A stretch of DNA of 64,000 nt from Verrucomicrobiota bacterium (GCA_016222825.1 JACRQF010000025.1:28244-92243); one strand, 5' to 3'; counted from the first letter of the stretch, positions 27,717 through 38,200 are shown. Notes: generated by a model not told the origin, from the letters alone. Translations and numbers: made by a program.

Positions 27717-29093
27717 ATGAGCACCACAGCCATGCCCGCAACACAAGCCCGCTCCTCATCGCTTGCGCTGGTCACGCTCGTCGCTGCGACGGGCGGCTTC
27801 CTTTTCGGCTACGACACGGCTGTCATCAACGGCGCGAACCAATATCTCAAGGCACACTTCCATCTCGATGCGATTCAGGAAGGCATGGCCGGCGCGAGCG
27901 CGATCCTCGGCTGCATCCCCGGCGCGATGTGCGCGGGCTTCTTGAGCGACCGCTTCGGCCGGCGGAAGGTGCTGTTCCTGTGCGCGATCCTCTACGCCGT
28001 GAGCGGGCTGCTGTCGGCGATTCCGCGGACGTTCACGGAGTTTCTGGTAGCGCGGTTCATCAGCGGGCTGGGCATCGGCGCGTCCTCGATGATCTGCCCC
28101 ATCTACATCGCGGAGCTGGCGCCCGCGGCCAAACGCGGCCGGCTCGGCTCGTTGTTCCAACTCGGCATCGTCGTCGGCATTTTCCTGACACTCTTCATCA
28201 ACGCGCGCATCCAGGGTCTCGGCGACGAGGCGTGGAACGCCGCGAACGGCTGGCGCTGGATGCTCGGCGCAGAGGTCGCGCCAGCGGCATTGCTGTTGGG
28301 GCTGCTGTTCTTCGTGCCGGAAAGCCCGCGCTGGCTGCTGGGCGTCGGGCGCGACGACGAGGCCCGGCGCATCCTCGAAAGCGTTGATGGACCGAAGCAC
28401 GCGGAGCAGGAGATCGCGGCGGTGCGCGCGGTGCTCGGTGAGGAGGAGGGGCGATTCTCGGAGCTGTTCCATGCGCGGTTCCGCCGGCCGCTCATCGTGG
28501 CGGCGCTCGTGATGGCGTTCAGCCAGTTCAGCGGCATCAACGCCATCATGTATTACTCGACGAAGATTTTCGCCACCGCGGGCGTGGGCGTGAAGGACTC
28601 GTTCATGTCGTCGGTGATTGTCGGGCTGGTCAACGTCGTGTTCACCTTCGTGGCCATTGCGTTCGTGGACAAGGTGGGGCGGCGCGCGCTGCTGCTCATC
28701 GGCCTGGCGGTGCAGGTGGCGGCGCTGGCGACGGTCGGCGCGATGTTCCACGCCGGCTACAACGGCCTGCCGCTGTTGCTGGCGATCCTGGCGTTCATCG
28801 GCGCGTTTGCGATGGCGATGGGGCCGATTTCGTGGATTCTCTGCTCAGAAATCTTCCCGACCAAGGTGCGCGGCCGTGCGATGTCGGTGGCGACGTTCGT
28901 GATCTGGACCTCGTGCTACATCGTGGCGCAGACCTTCCCGATGCTGAACGACAACCCCGCCATCGGCCCGGCGATGACCTTCTGGGTTTATGGCGCGTGC
29001 AGCCTCGCCTCGCTGGTCTTTGTGGCGGCGATGGTGCCGGAGACGAAAGGCCGGACGCTGGAGGAAATCGAAGCCTCGTGGGGCAGGCGATAG
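27717..29093 (+). CDS. MFS transporter, sugar porter family
   Basis: 12-TM-like; 'GFLFGYDTAVINGA', 'LSDRFGRRKVLF', 'FFVPESPRWL', 'VDKVGRRALLL', 'VPETKGRTLEEIE'. Confidence 0.95.
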   Translation: MSTTAMPATQARSSSLALVTLVAATGGFLFGYDTAVINGANQYLKAHFHLDAIQEGMAGASAILGCIPGAMCAGFLSDRFGRRKVLFLCAILYAVSGLLSAIPRTFTEFLVARFISGLGIGASSMICPIYIAELAPAAKRGRLGSLFQLGIVVGIFLTLFINARIQGLGDEAWNAANGWRWMLGAEVAPAALLLGLLFFVPESPRWLLGVGRDDEARRILESVDGPKHAEQEIAAVRAVLGEEEGRFSELFHARFRRPLIVAALVMAFSQFSGINAIMYYSTKIFATAGVGVKDSFMSSVIVGLVNVVFTFVAIAFVDKVGRRALLLIGLAVQVAALATVGAMFHAGYNGLPLLLAILAFIGAFAMAMGPISWILCSEIFPTKVRGRAMSVATFVIWTSCYIVAQTFPMLNDNPAIGPAMTFWVYGACSLASLVFVAAMVPETKGRTLEEIEASWGRR

Positions 29094-29167
29094 TCTTGCC
29101 CCAACGGCGGAAAGGATTTGAACGGGACTGCCCTCCCGCCGGTCAAACGTTGCGCATCTGACCATCC

Positions 29168-29863
29168 ATGAAAACACCTTCGGCCCTCAAACAACTCTGG
29201 CACGAATGGCTCCAGCCGCTCGCCGTGATGGCCGCCATCATCTGCCCCATCAAGTCCTCGCTGGCCGACTACAACTTCGTGCCCACTGGCTCGATGAAAC
29301 CAACCATCCTCGAAGGCGACCTCGTCTTCGTGAACAAACTCGCCTACGATCTGAAGATTCCATTCACTACGGTGCATCTGGCTGAGTGGAACGAGCCATC
29401 GCGTGGCGACATCGTCGTGCTCTTCTCGCCGGAGGACGGACTGCGGCTCGTCAAACGCATCGTGGCGGTTCCAGGCGACACGGTCGAATTGCGAAACAAC
29501 ATGCTTCGGATCAATGGTCAGCCAGCCCGCTACAGCCCGTTGCCGTCCGCCGTGACTGCCGGCGTTCCTGCCACAGAGCGGGCCGTTGCGAAGTTTGCCA
29601 CAGAAACGATAGGAGAACGTTCCCACGCCGTCATGGTCCATCCGTTCCTGCCGTCGCCACGCTGTTCAGTCCCGCCGTTGACCTTGCGAGCCGGCGAGTA
29701 TTTCGTCATGGGCGACAATCGCGACAACAGCAAAGACTCGCGCTACTTCGGCGTCGTGGATCGGCGGCTGATCGTTGGCAAAGCGAACGCGGTAATCGCT
29801 TCGGTGGACAAGAACGGTTCCGGTTTGCCGCGGTTCGGCAGGTTCTTCTCCGCGTTGCGATAG
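29168..29863 (+). CDS. lepB: Signal peptidase I
   Basis: 'NFVPTGSMKPTILEGDLVFVNKLAYDLKIPF', 'LVKRIVAVPGDTVELRN', 'YFVMGDNRDNSKDSRYFGVVDRRLIVGKA'. Confidence 0.94.
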   Translation: MKTPSALKQLWHEWLQPLAVMAAIICPIKSSLADYNFVPTGSMKPTILEGDLVFVNKLAYDLKIPFTTVHLAEWNEPSRGDIVVLFSPEDGLRLVKRIVAVPGDTVELRNNMLRINGQPARYSPLPSAVTAGVPATERAVAKFATETIGERSHAVMVHPFLPSPRCSVPPLTLRAGEYFVMGDNRDNSKDSRYFGVVDRRLIVGKANAVIASVDKNGSGLPRFGRFFSALR

Positions 29864-31180
29864 TCACGGTTGCCGTTCGCCCGGTCGGACGCAGGCGTTT
29901 GTCTCGCAGGCGTGGGAACGATGGAGGAGGTTGAAGCGGTTCCGGGAGATCCAGTCGTAAACAGGCGTGCCGATCAGGCCTAGCCCCGGAAGGTTCAGCA
30001 ACGGCGCGAGCGGCCAGAGCATCGGCAGCCAGAGCGACAGCCGCCGGAAAGCATGGAACCCGCCGGAAAGCCGGGCACTTGGCTCCAATAAATAGATGCG
30101 GGTGTGGCAGGCTTCCGGCGTGAGCGCGGGGTGCAGGTTGGCGACGTCAATGCTGCGAAAGTCCACGGGTTCGATGCGGCCGGTCGGGTCGAGCGCGAGG
30201 ATGCGGGCCAGCGACGCGCGACAGAAACCGCAGCCGCCGTCGTAGATGAGCCTCGCGCGGCCGCGTTGCCGCCACAGTTCGCGGCGGCGCTCCAGCCACG
30301 CGAGGAGCGTTTCCGGTTCCACGAAGAGCAAGAGCATCGGCGGAAAGAGGAAGAAGAAGATGGTCGGCACGTGCATCGTCGCCACCAGCAGGATGTGGAA
30401 CACGAAACCGGCGGCAATGGCAAAGGGGCGGCTTTTCCGCCAGAACAACCAGAACGGCAGGGTCATCTCGCAAAGGATCACGCCGATGCCGATGGCGTAG
30501 CAGAGGTCGGGATGCGCGCCCAGGAACTCGCGCCCCGGAAACGCCTTGATGACGCCCATCGGCGGCGAGTGCATGAGGTAATAATAGGGGTTGTCCGTCA
30601 GCCAGTTGCCCTGCGCGGTCCATTTGCACAAGCCGGTGAAGAAATAGGTCGCGGCGAGTTGGATTTGCAGGAGACGCTGGATGAAGAACGGGCGGGGCCG
30701 CCGCCACGGCTCCGGGTCGCCGCGGATGAGCGCGTCGAGCGAGAAGCTGTCGCCGGGATACGGCGTCACGATCATCAGGAAGAGCGTCACGAGCAGGATG
30801 TCGTAGGAGAGCGTGCCGATGTGCAGGCAGTTCCGCGCGTAGAAGTAGTAGCAGCCCAGGTCCATTACGATGCCGGCAACCTGTGTGAACGCTCCCAGCA
30901 GAAATGCCAGCCACGCCAGCGTGAAGACGCCTGCCATCGTCCAGACGAACCAGTCGGGGTTCTGGTCCACCCATCGCAAGACGCTAGCGGTGAAAAAGGA
31001 CGGGTTGTATTCCCGGAACGCGGTGGAGAGGTAGTTGTCCTCCATGTGCAGGAACGTCGGGAAGATGTGCAGCCCCACGGTGGCCGCCACCGCGATGCGG
31101 AACAGCCCCAGGCTCAGCGACGGCCGCTCCGCGAGAAACGCCCGCTCCCACCATGTCGCGATTGGGTTTTCAGAACTCAT
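29864..31180 (-). CDS. HTTM-domain (vitamin K-dependent carboxylase-like) membrane protein fused to DCC1-like thiol-disulfide oxidoreductase domain
   Basis: N-terminal multi-TM HTTM-like region (MSSENPIATWWERAFLAERPSLSLGLFRIAVAATVGLHIF...), C-terminal 'ARLIYDGGCGFCRASLARILALDPTGRIEPVDFRSID' (DGxCxxC). Confidence 0.8.
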   Translation of the reverse strand: MSSENPIATWWERAFLAERPSLSLGLFRIAVAATVGLHIFPTFLHMEDNYLSTAFREYNPSFFTASVLRWVDQNPDWFVWTMAGVFTLAWLAFLLGAFTQVAGIVMDLGCYYFYARNCLHIGTLSYDILLVTLFLMIVTPYPGDSFSLDALIRGDPEPWRRPRPFFIQRLLQIQLAATYFFTGLCKWTAQGNWLTDNPYYYLMHSPPMGVIKAFPGREFLGAHPDLCYAIGIGVILCEMTLPFWLFWRKSRPFAIAAGFVFHILLVATMHVPTIFFFLFPPMLLLFVEPETLLAWLERRRELWRQRGRARLIYDGGCGFCRASLARILALDPTGRIEPVDFRSIDVANLHPALTPEACHTRIYLLEPSARLSGGFHAFRRLSLWLPMLWPLAPLLNLPGLGLIGTPVYDWISRNRFNLLHRSHACETNACVRPGERQP

Positions 31181-31201
31181 GGCACGGGATGCAGTCTTGA
31201 C

Positions 31202-31575
31202 CAACGATTCAGCCGCCGCAGCCCCTCACCCTGACCCCATCGGATGGGGCGAGGGAAGCGGCTCACACGGCTTTGAAAGTGCTCACCATTTGGTTCGCGT
31301 GTCTTACAGTGCGGCGGAGCCGCGGTAAAACGTAGCCGCCGACGTAAGGAGGCGGAGTGATTGGCCGGCGACAGAAATGAGCATAGAGACGTCATTGGCG
31401 ACGCTTCGTTCGCGACACCTTCTCCTGTCATGCTCTCCGCCTCCTTACGTCGGCGGCTACGAAGCGCGCAAAACTTCCACGTTGGTGAGTCGCAGCGCCG
31501 CGCGCGCGTCCTCTCCCTCTCCCCGCACCAACGGGGAGAGGGGCGGGGTGAGGGGCTGCGGCGATTGAATGGTTG
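31202..31575. repeat. Composite nested palindromic repeat: outer ~30-nt inverted arms flanking an inner element of the 23202-23272 family
   Basis: Outer arms CAACGATTCAGCCGCCGCAGCCCCTCACCC (31202-31231) vs GGGTGAGGGGCTGCGGCGATTGAATGGTTG (31546-31575); inner perfect 26-bp arms 31332-31357 / 31435-31460. Confidence 0.85.
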
Positions 31576-31579
31576 CGGT

Positions 31580-32029
31580 TTAGTCACAACGATAAATGTT
31601 CTGCCGGATCTGGCGGCCCGGCTCCTTCGTCACCGACGGCGTCCAGACCTGCACGATGTCGAATCCGTCGCAGGCCGGGAACTTGCGGCGCAGGTAGCGG
31701 CAGAAGGCGCGCTCGTGGGCCGGGTCGAGCACGGTGATGAGCACGTTGCGGCGGATGTTGTCGCAGCCAATCCAGCGCGTCGCGAAGATGCGGTGCGGGT
31801 CAATCAACTCGCGCTTGTCGCCGATGCGGCCCCAGACCTCGGCGCGCCCGTCCGTGTCGTCCACGTGATAGAACATGATCCAGCCTGCCGGCGGGAACAG
31901 GAACATGACCTTCGGCAGGTCGGCGCGGAGCCAGCGGCCGAGATAGTTATATCGCAGCGACTCGTAACAGAAGACCGTGAGCCAGACAGCCACGAAGACG
32001 GATATGCGAAACTTTCGGTTCGCCGTCAT
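31580..32029 (-). CDS. Hypothetical protein with N-terminal TM segment
   Basis: MTANRKFRISVFVAVWLTVFCYESLRYNYLGRW...; start chosen at the last plausible Met, since upstream sequence is repeat/antisense. Confidence 0.55.
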   Translation of the reverse strand: MTANRKFRISVFVAVWLTVFCYESLRYNYLGRWLRADLPKVMFLFPPAGWIMFYHVDDTDGRAEVWGRIGDKRELIDPHRIFATRWIGCDNIRRNVLITVLDPAHERAFCRYLRRKFPACDGFDIVQVWTPSVTKEPGRQIRQNIYRCD

Positions 32030-32090
32030 GGGGGAAATTACCGGTGGATTCCCCGATGTCCATCTTCGTTTCGCAGACGCCGGCGACAAC

Positions 32091-32160
32091 AAAGTAGTCA
32101 TCACGCTCCGCGTGACGGCTTCAAGGGGAAGAGCCTCACGCGGAGTGTGACGACTGCTTT
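32091..32160. repeat. Imperfect palindromic element (25-nt arms) overlapping the 3' end of the PAP2 gene
   Basis: AAAGTAGTCATCACGCTCCGCGTGA (32091-32115) vs TCACGCGGAGTGTGACGACTGCTTT (32136-32160), 3 mismatches. Confidence 0.85.
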
Positions 32161-32807
32161 GCCTCATCCTCCCGCCGGCAGCGGCGCGCGGCGAAGCCCA
32201 GCACCACGCCGTTGAGCGTCCCCACCCACGCGCCCACCCACACATCGGAAGGGAAATGGCTCCGCTGGCAGACCCGCGACCAGCCGACCCCGGCCGCGCC
32301 CGCCAGCAACGGCACGCCCACCGGCGGCAACGCCACCGCCAGCGCCCCCGCCGTGGCAAACGCCGTCGTCGTGTGCGCCGAGGGGAAACTGAAGTAATCG
32401 CGATGGAAGTGCGGCCCGTAGAGACCGTCCGGCACGCCCACGCCCGGCCGCGGCCGGCCCGTGGCGAAGCGCACGATGTCCACCTCGATGCCCGCCACGC
32501 TCGCGCCCAGGAGGCACGCCAGCGCCGCCGTGCGCCACCACGGACGCCGCAGCGCCGCGCCAGCCAGCCACAACGCCGCCGTGATGATCAGCGTCCCCGT
32601 CCAGTAATCACCCCACTTGCTGAACAGCGTCGCGATCCGGTGCCACGGCTCCCCGACGCCGGAGACCCAATTGCTCCACGCGCGGTCGTATGGCAGCAAC
32701 AGCGCGCAGCCGATCGCCGCCACGACGAGCGACGCCGCCAGCGCGACCCATCGCTCCCGCGCGATGCGGCCAGCCTGGACCAGAAGGCGTTGGATTGTCT
32801 TGAACAT
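32136..32807 (-). CDS. PAP2-family phosphatase (lipid phosphatase-like)
   Basis: 'RFATGRPRPGVG', 'FSFPSAHTTTAFATAGA', 'SRVCQRSHFPSDVWVGAWVG' = KXXXXXXRP / PSGH-like / SRXXXXXHXXXD motifs. Confidence 0.9.
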   Translation of the reverse strand: MFKTIQRLLVQAGRIARERWVALAASLVVAAIGCALLLPYDRAWSNWVSGVGEPWHRIATLFSKWGDYWTGTLIITAALWLAGAALRRPWWRTAALACLLGASVAGIEVDIVRFATGRPRPGVGVPDGLYGPHFHRDYFSFPSAHTTTAFATAGALAVALPPVGVPLLAGAAGVGWSRVCQRSHFPSDVWVGAWVGTLNGVVLGFAARRCRREDEAKQSSHSA

Positions 32808-32943
32808 TGGCCGTCACCATAGCCGCCCCCGTCCGGCGAGACAATCGGGATTCTCCGCCCGTGTGAAAATCCCGTTCAACAACTCAGCCAGCAGTTTTGC
32901 AAGAAGAAGTCGGCCTCCTCCGGCAGCCGTTCAGGCCTCACCG

Positions 32944-33648
32944 TCACCACGAGATTCTGACGTCATAGATATCTGATCCACCCTTCTTGTCATCGAGATA
33001 AATGGAAAGCGTTTGCTCGTTCGCGTTGGTCGGCGGCTCGATCATCTTCACCTCGCCGCGGCCCAGATGTTTCCTGACGCTGACGACGGAAGTCCCGAAC
33101 GGGGCCAACGGCGGTGCGAAGCCCGTGAAGTTCTCGGTCCGCTTGCCCTGCCACTGCGGGTGCCACCGCACGCCGTTGATGGTAATCGCCTCCGGTTTGC
33201 CCCAGCCGTTATGCTCGATCCAAAGCTGCCCGTCACGCACCTTGACCGTGTCCTGGCCGTCCACGCGCAACTTGAGGCTGATCTTGCGCACGCCGACGGG
33301 AGCGCCCATGGCGGGCAGGGGCGCGAGAACCGGCAACCCCGTCTTCGGCGCGGTGCCCGCGGCTGCGGCAGTTGGGCTCCCCGGATTGCCCCGCGCCACA
33401 ATCCTCACCACGGTTTGCTGATCCGTCAGCGTCAACGTCACGATCATGCCCGCCCGCAATTGCTCCGCGACCGCTCGCACGCCGTTGATCGTCACATCCG
33501 TGAAGCTGGCGACGCGAAAGCTTTTCAAGCCGCCGCTCTGGTCCACCGTTAGGATGCCGGCGGTCTTCTCAAATGAAACCACCTTGTAGTCCGCCAACGC
33601 CTTTGCCCCGCCCGCCGCGAGCAGCACCGCCGCAACGGCCATCAACAT
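32944..33648 (-). CDS. Hypothetical secreted protein
   Basis: Signal peptide MLMAVAAVLLAAGGAKALA; no clear domain. Confidence 0.5.
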   Translation of the reverse strand: MLMAVAAVLLAAGGAKALADYKVVSFEKTAGILTVDQSGGLKSFRVASFTDVTINGVRAVAEQLRAGMIVTLTLTDQQTVVRIVARGNPGSPTAAAAGTAPKTGLPVLAPLPAMGAPVGVRKISLKLRVDGQDTVKVRDGQLWIEHNGWGKPEAITINGVRWHPQWQGKRTENFTGFAPPLAPFGTSVVSVRKHLGRGEVKMIEPPTNANEQTLSIYLDDKKGGSDIYDVRISW

Positions 33649-33813
33649 CAATCGCTTTATACGACACCTTTCGATTTTTGCCCGGTGCCCGCACCGGGCG
33701 GATGATGGATGTTCGCCGCGTGAGGGCACGCAGCCTACACCGCTCATCTCTGCGGGGATTTTGCGCGCCGCGGGCACGGTGGGCAAGCGGTTTTCGCCAT
33801 CGCCGGGGGGGGG

Positions 33814-33873
33814 CGGGCATCTTGCCCGCCTTGGGCCGAACAGGATTAAGAACGACAACGGGCAAGATGTCCG
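33814..33873. repeat. Inverted repeat (15-nt arms, 1 mismatch)
   Basis: CGGGCATCTTGCCCG (33814-33828) vs CGGGCAAGATGTCCG (33859-33873). Confidence 0.6.
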
Positions 33874-33910
33874 CGCTCCCAGGCCGGAATCTCCCATCGC
33901 GATCTCCACT

Positions 33911-35215
33911 TCACACCGTCCACGGCGCGCGCAGGGCGCGTCGCATCATGCGGGCGGCGGAGTCGTCACCGACGATCGTCTCGCGCTTCGGGTCCCACTT
34001 GATCTTGCGGCCGGTGCGGATGCAGATGTCTCCGAGATGGCTGATGAAGTCGGATTGCACGGCGGAATCAATGTTGCTCGCCGGCGTGCGGCGGGTCAGG
34101 ACACAGTTGAGGAAGTCGCCGTAGTGGTTGTTCTCCTGAAGCAGGTGGATTTCGTCGGGCTTGATCTTCACGTCCAGTAGCGATGCCGGCTCGGCGGCCA
34201 ACGTCTGGCGACCGCGGCCGACGGCGATCCATCCTTTCGTGCCGACGAACGTCGTCAGGTCGGAGCCGGGCTTGAGCGTGAACTCCGCGCCGCTCGCGTA
34301 ACGACCGCGCACGTCCCAATCCATGACGGTGTCGAAGAGGCCGTCGGTCGGGATAACGCCGGTGCCTTCGTATTCCACCGGGATGTGCGGGTAACCCCAA
34401 TGCGCGATGTCCAGCGGATGCGCGCCCCAGCCGGCGATGAAACCGATGGCGTAGTCGTAAATGTGATAAACCCCCTTGCCAGAACCGCCACCCAGACAAC
34501 GGTCACGGCAGAACGGCGTCACCGGCGCGGGGCCGAGCCAGAGATCGTAGTCAACGCCCTCCGCCACCGGCTCCGGCTTGGCGCCGCCGCCGCGCTGGCC
34601 ATTGGGCGCAATGACGTGGACGGCCTTGATGTCGCCGATGTAACCGTTTCGGACCAGCTCGCACGCGAAGCCGCAATGCTGGCTGAACGACCGCTGCTGC
34701 GTGCCGTATTGAAACACCGCGCCGTGCAGATGGACCGTCTCGCGCATCGCCTTGTCGTGCTCCATGCTGATGCCGAGCGGTTTCTCGACATAGACATCCT
34801 TTCCCGCGCGCACCGCTGCGATGGCGGCCGGCACGTGCCAGTGGTCGGGCGTGGCGACGACAACGGCGTCAATGTCGTCGCACGCAAGCAGTTCGCGGAA
34901 ATCGTTGTAGGTGCGGCAGCCTTTGTAACCGAGCCGCTCGCGGTCGGCGGCGTAACGCTGCTCAACGCGCTTGGCGGCGGCCTCGCGGCGGTCCTTGATG
35001 GGGTCGCACGTGGCGACGCTCTGGCCCTGTGCGCAGCCGAGGAAACCGTTGAGCAAGCCGGTGCCCTGGCCGCCGACGCCGATGTGGCCGACGTTGACGC
35101 GCTTGCTCGGAGCGCTGGCGCCGAGCAGGCGGGCGGGGATGAAGTTCGGGAACGCCAGCGCCGCGCCGGCGGCGGAGGTGCGCTGGAGGAACTGACGACG
35201 GGTGATTCGATTCAT
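33911..35215 (-). CDS. Gfo/Idh/MocA family oxidoreductase with Tat signal
   Basis: MNRITRRQFLQRTSAAGAALAFPNFIPARLLG (RRxFL), 'VNVGHIGVGGQGTGLLNGF', 'VVVATPDHWHVPAAIAAVRAGKDVYVEKPLG'. Confidence 0.93.
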   Translation of the reverse strand: MNRITRRQFLQRTSAAGAALAFPNFIPARLLGASAPSKRVNVGHIGVGGQGTGLLNGFLGCAQGQSVATCDPIKDRREAAAKRVEQRYAADRERLGYKGCRTYNDFRELLACDDIDAVVVATPDHWHVPAAIAAVRAGKDVYVEKPLGISMEHDKAMRETVHLHGAVFQYGTQQRSFSQHCGFACELVRNGYIGDIKAVHVIAPNGQRGGGAKPEPVAEGVDYDLWLGPAPVTPFCRDRCLGGGSGKGVYHIYDYAIGFIAGWGAHPLDIAHWGYPHIPVEYEGTGVIPTDGLFDTVMDWDVRGRYASGAEFTLKPGSDLTTFVGTKGWIAVGRGRQTLAAEPASLLDVKIKPDEIHLLQENNHYGDFLNCVLTRRTPASNIDSAVQSDFISHLGDICIRTGRKIKWDPKRETIVGDDSAARMMRRALRAPWTV

Positions 35216-35228
35216 GACGTGCTCCTTC

Positions 35229-38200
35229 TCAAAGCTGCTGCATCTTGCTGAACTGAAACCATTCCTTCTCGACCGCTGCCTTCTCAAACGCGCCGGTGTG
35301 GACGAGCAACCGGTAGCGCAGCGTGAGCTTGCCGCCAGCCGGCAATGTGAGCGGTTCATTGAATATCAGCGCGGGGCTGAAGTAAGGCATCCCCGCCGCG
35401 ACATACCACGGCGTCGGGTGGCGCAGGTTCGAGGGGTGATCGAACACCGCCACGCCGCCCGGCTTGCCGCTAAAGTCCATCCATCGCGCGGGCTTGCCGT
35501 GGGTCTCCGTCTGGCCAGTCGCACCTTCGCTGTTGGTGAACGTCCAGCCACGCGTCGCCGCCGCCATGCGCAGCGACAGGCCGGCGTAACCGCCGTGGCT
35601 CTTGCCATCTGGCTGGCCCGGAATCGGCGTGCGGTCCAGCTTCACTTCCTTGTCCGTGGCGGTGAACGTGGACTCCCAGTCAAGGCGGTAGTTCTTCGCG
35701 GCGTCCGGCGCGCTGACGGCGATCACACGTTTCTCGCGCAACACGGGCGGGGCGTCGGGCGGATGACAGCTCAGTTCCATTTCGATTCGCGCGGAGCCGT
35801 CCTTGTTATTGGTGATTTTCGCCGCGACGATGTCCGTGCGGCCGGCGCTGAGTCCAGTCTTCTTGTCCTCCTCCCAGTAGTTCAGCCCGTTGATCGTCTT
35901 CCAAGACCACCAGAGCGCGCGATGCCAGACGTGGTCTGCCGGCCGCAGCCATATCAGTTCCGTGCCGTCGGGCAATGCGAGCGGATGGAAATACGGCTTG
36001 CCCTCCTTGGGATCGAAGTTCAGTTGCCACAGCGTCTGGCCGTCGTTGACCAACGCCAGCTTCGTGTCCGTGCGCTCCCAACGGAGACCGGACTCCTTCT
36101 TCGCCGGCTTCTTCTTTGGCTCGGCGGCGGCCGGGGCATAGATGCCCAGCTCGCGAATTGCCGCGCTGCGACTGTAGTAGCCGGTGATTCTCAACTCGAC
36201 GGCCGAGCACTCCGTCGGCGGCAGTTCCAGCGTGAGTAGGTTGTCCTTATACTCCGCGCCCTCGACCTTCTTGACGACCTTGCCGTCGCAGATCACCTCG
36301 AAGTCCTTCGGCGCGTAGTTGTGATGGCCGTAGCCGAGGATGCGGATGCACGCCACTGTCGCGCGCTCCTTGAGTTGGACGCGGATGTGATAGAGCTTCT
36401 GCTGGTCTGTCTCATCCCAGTAGGTGGACGGATTTCCATCAATCGCCGCGAACGGCGGCTGGCCCTGGCCGTCCGGCGAGAGGCCGTCGAGGTTCGTCGC
36501 CCGGCCGCCGCGCGCGAGATTGTCCGGCGCGTCGAAGAGCTTCACCACGTCGTCCGTGAACGCCGGCCCGCCGCTGCGGGCCGCCTTCGTCTTGCCGCCG
36601 AACTTGATCTGCTGGATCGCCGCCTTTGCCTCCGCCGCCAACTCCGGGTCTTTCAGGCACGACTCGGCTGCCTTGAGCGCCGCCGCGCCGTGGAAATTCC
36701 CCAGCGCGCCGAGCAACGCCCGCCGCTCGCCCACACCGCCACCCGCGGCCATCGCCTGCGAGATCAACTTCACCACGTCCGTCGGCGGCCGGTCCTTCGC
36801 CATCGGCGCGAGCTTCGCGACGCCGCGCAGCGCGAATGCCTTGCACTTCGCGTCGTCGCTTGCCGCTGCGAGCGCGGCCAATTCATCCAGTGGCGCGGCG
36901 TCGGACCAATCCGCCAGCGCGCGCACCGCTGCGAGCCGCTGCGCCGCGTCGCCGGACTTCATCGCGCCGCGCACCACCTCCAACGCCTGCGGTCCGCCGA
37001 CACCGCCGAGCACACCGAGCAATGCCGCCTTTTTCGCCGGCGACGCCGGGCCGAACGCCGCGAGCACCGGCTCCAGCGTCGCCTCGCGCCGGCAAATCGC
37101 CACCAGCGCCACCTCCGCCGCCTGACTGTGTTCCACAATCGCCAGGAGCGGCGCGCACGTCTTCTTGTCACCGAGCTTGCCGAGCGCGGCGATGGCTTCC
37201 TTCCGCACGTTGTCTTCCTTGCCGCCGCTGGCCTCGACCAGCGCCGGCACCGCGGCCTTGGCGTTGCGCGCCACGAGCGCGCGGATGATCTCGCGCTGCG
37301 CCATTGGGGCCGCCTGTTTCAACTCCGCGACCAGCGCCGCATCCACGCCGCCGCCTCGCAGCCGGGTGAGCGACGTGACGATGATCTTCTTCTCCTCGTC
37401 GGTCGCGCCGTCGGCCTGCTTCGCGAGGAAGCCAACGATGGAGTCGTTGCCCACCGTGCCAAACGCCGCCAGCGCCGCCTCGCGCACGGACGATTCCTTG
37501 CTTTCGACGGCGTCGGCTATCGCCGGCAACGCCGCCGCGTCGCCGCGGTCGGTCAACAACACAATCAACTGCACCTGCAAATCAGGGGGGAGGTTCTTCG
37601 CGCGCAAGGTGGCGCCCATCACCAGCGCCGGGCTGCGCGTGGAGCGCAGCGCGCGAATCGCCGCCGTCTGCTTCGTGCGGTCGCCGCTGCCCAGCGCGGC
37701 AAGAACCATCTCCTCGCCTTTCTCGCCGAGCGCCGCCGCCCACGCCGGAAACGCCGCGATACGGATGAACGGCGGCTGGCTGGCGCGGCAGAGCTTCTCC
37801 AAAACCGGCGTCGCCTCCTTCGCCGGCAACCGTTCCGAGCACCGCAGCAAGGCAACGCTCAATCGCGTCTTCAGCGCCGCCGGCACTTTCCCATCCGCAG
37901 CCATCAGCGCACCAGTCGCCTGCGCGCCGCCGATCTTGCCGAGGGCCTCGATGGCCGCGCCCGCTGTTGTCACATCGGCATCACCAAGGAGCTTGGCGAT
38001 CTCGGCGACGGTCTTCGCGTCGCGACGGACAGCGAGGGAGTTGATGAGACTCACGCGCGTTTCGCCGGAAGCCGATGCCAGCGCCGCGCGCATCGCCGCC
38101 AACGGCTCGTCGCCGGGAATCCGCTCCAACGCCAGTCGTGCCTGGTAGCCGAGGTCCTTGTCGGTGATGAGCTTCGCGAGCACCGGCACCTCGCTGGCGG

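Noticed and set aside
31177-31587. 136-aa minus-strand ORF (SPSPRPSPRWCGERERTRA...)
   Set aside because: Translation of the composite palindromic repeat, not a gene.
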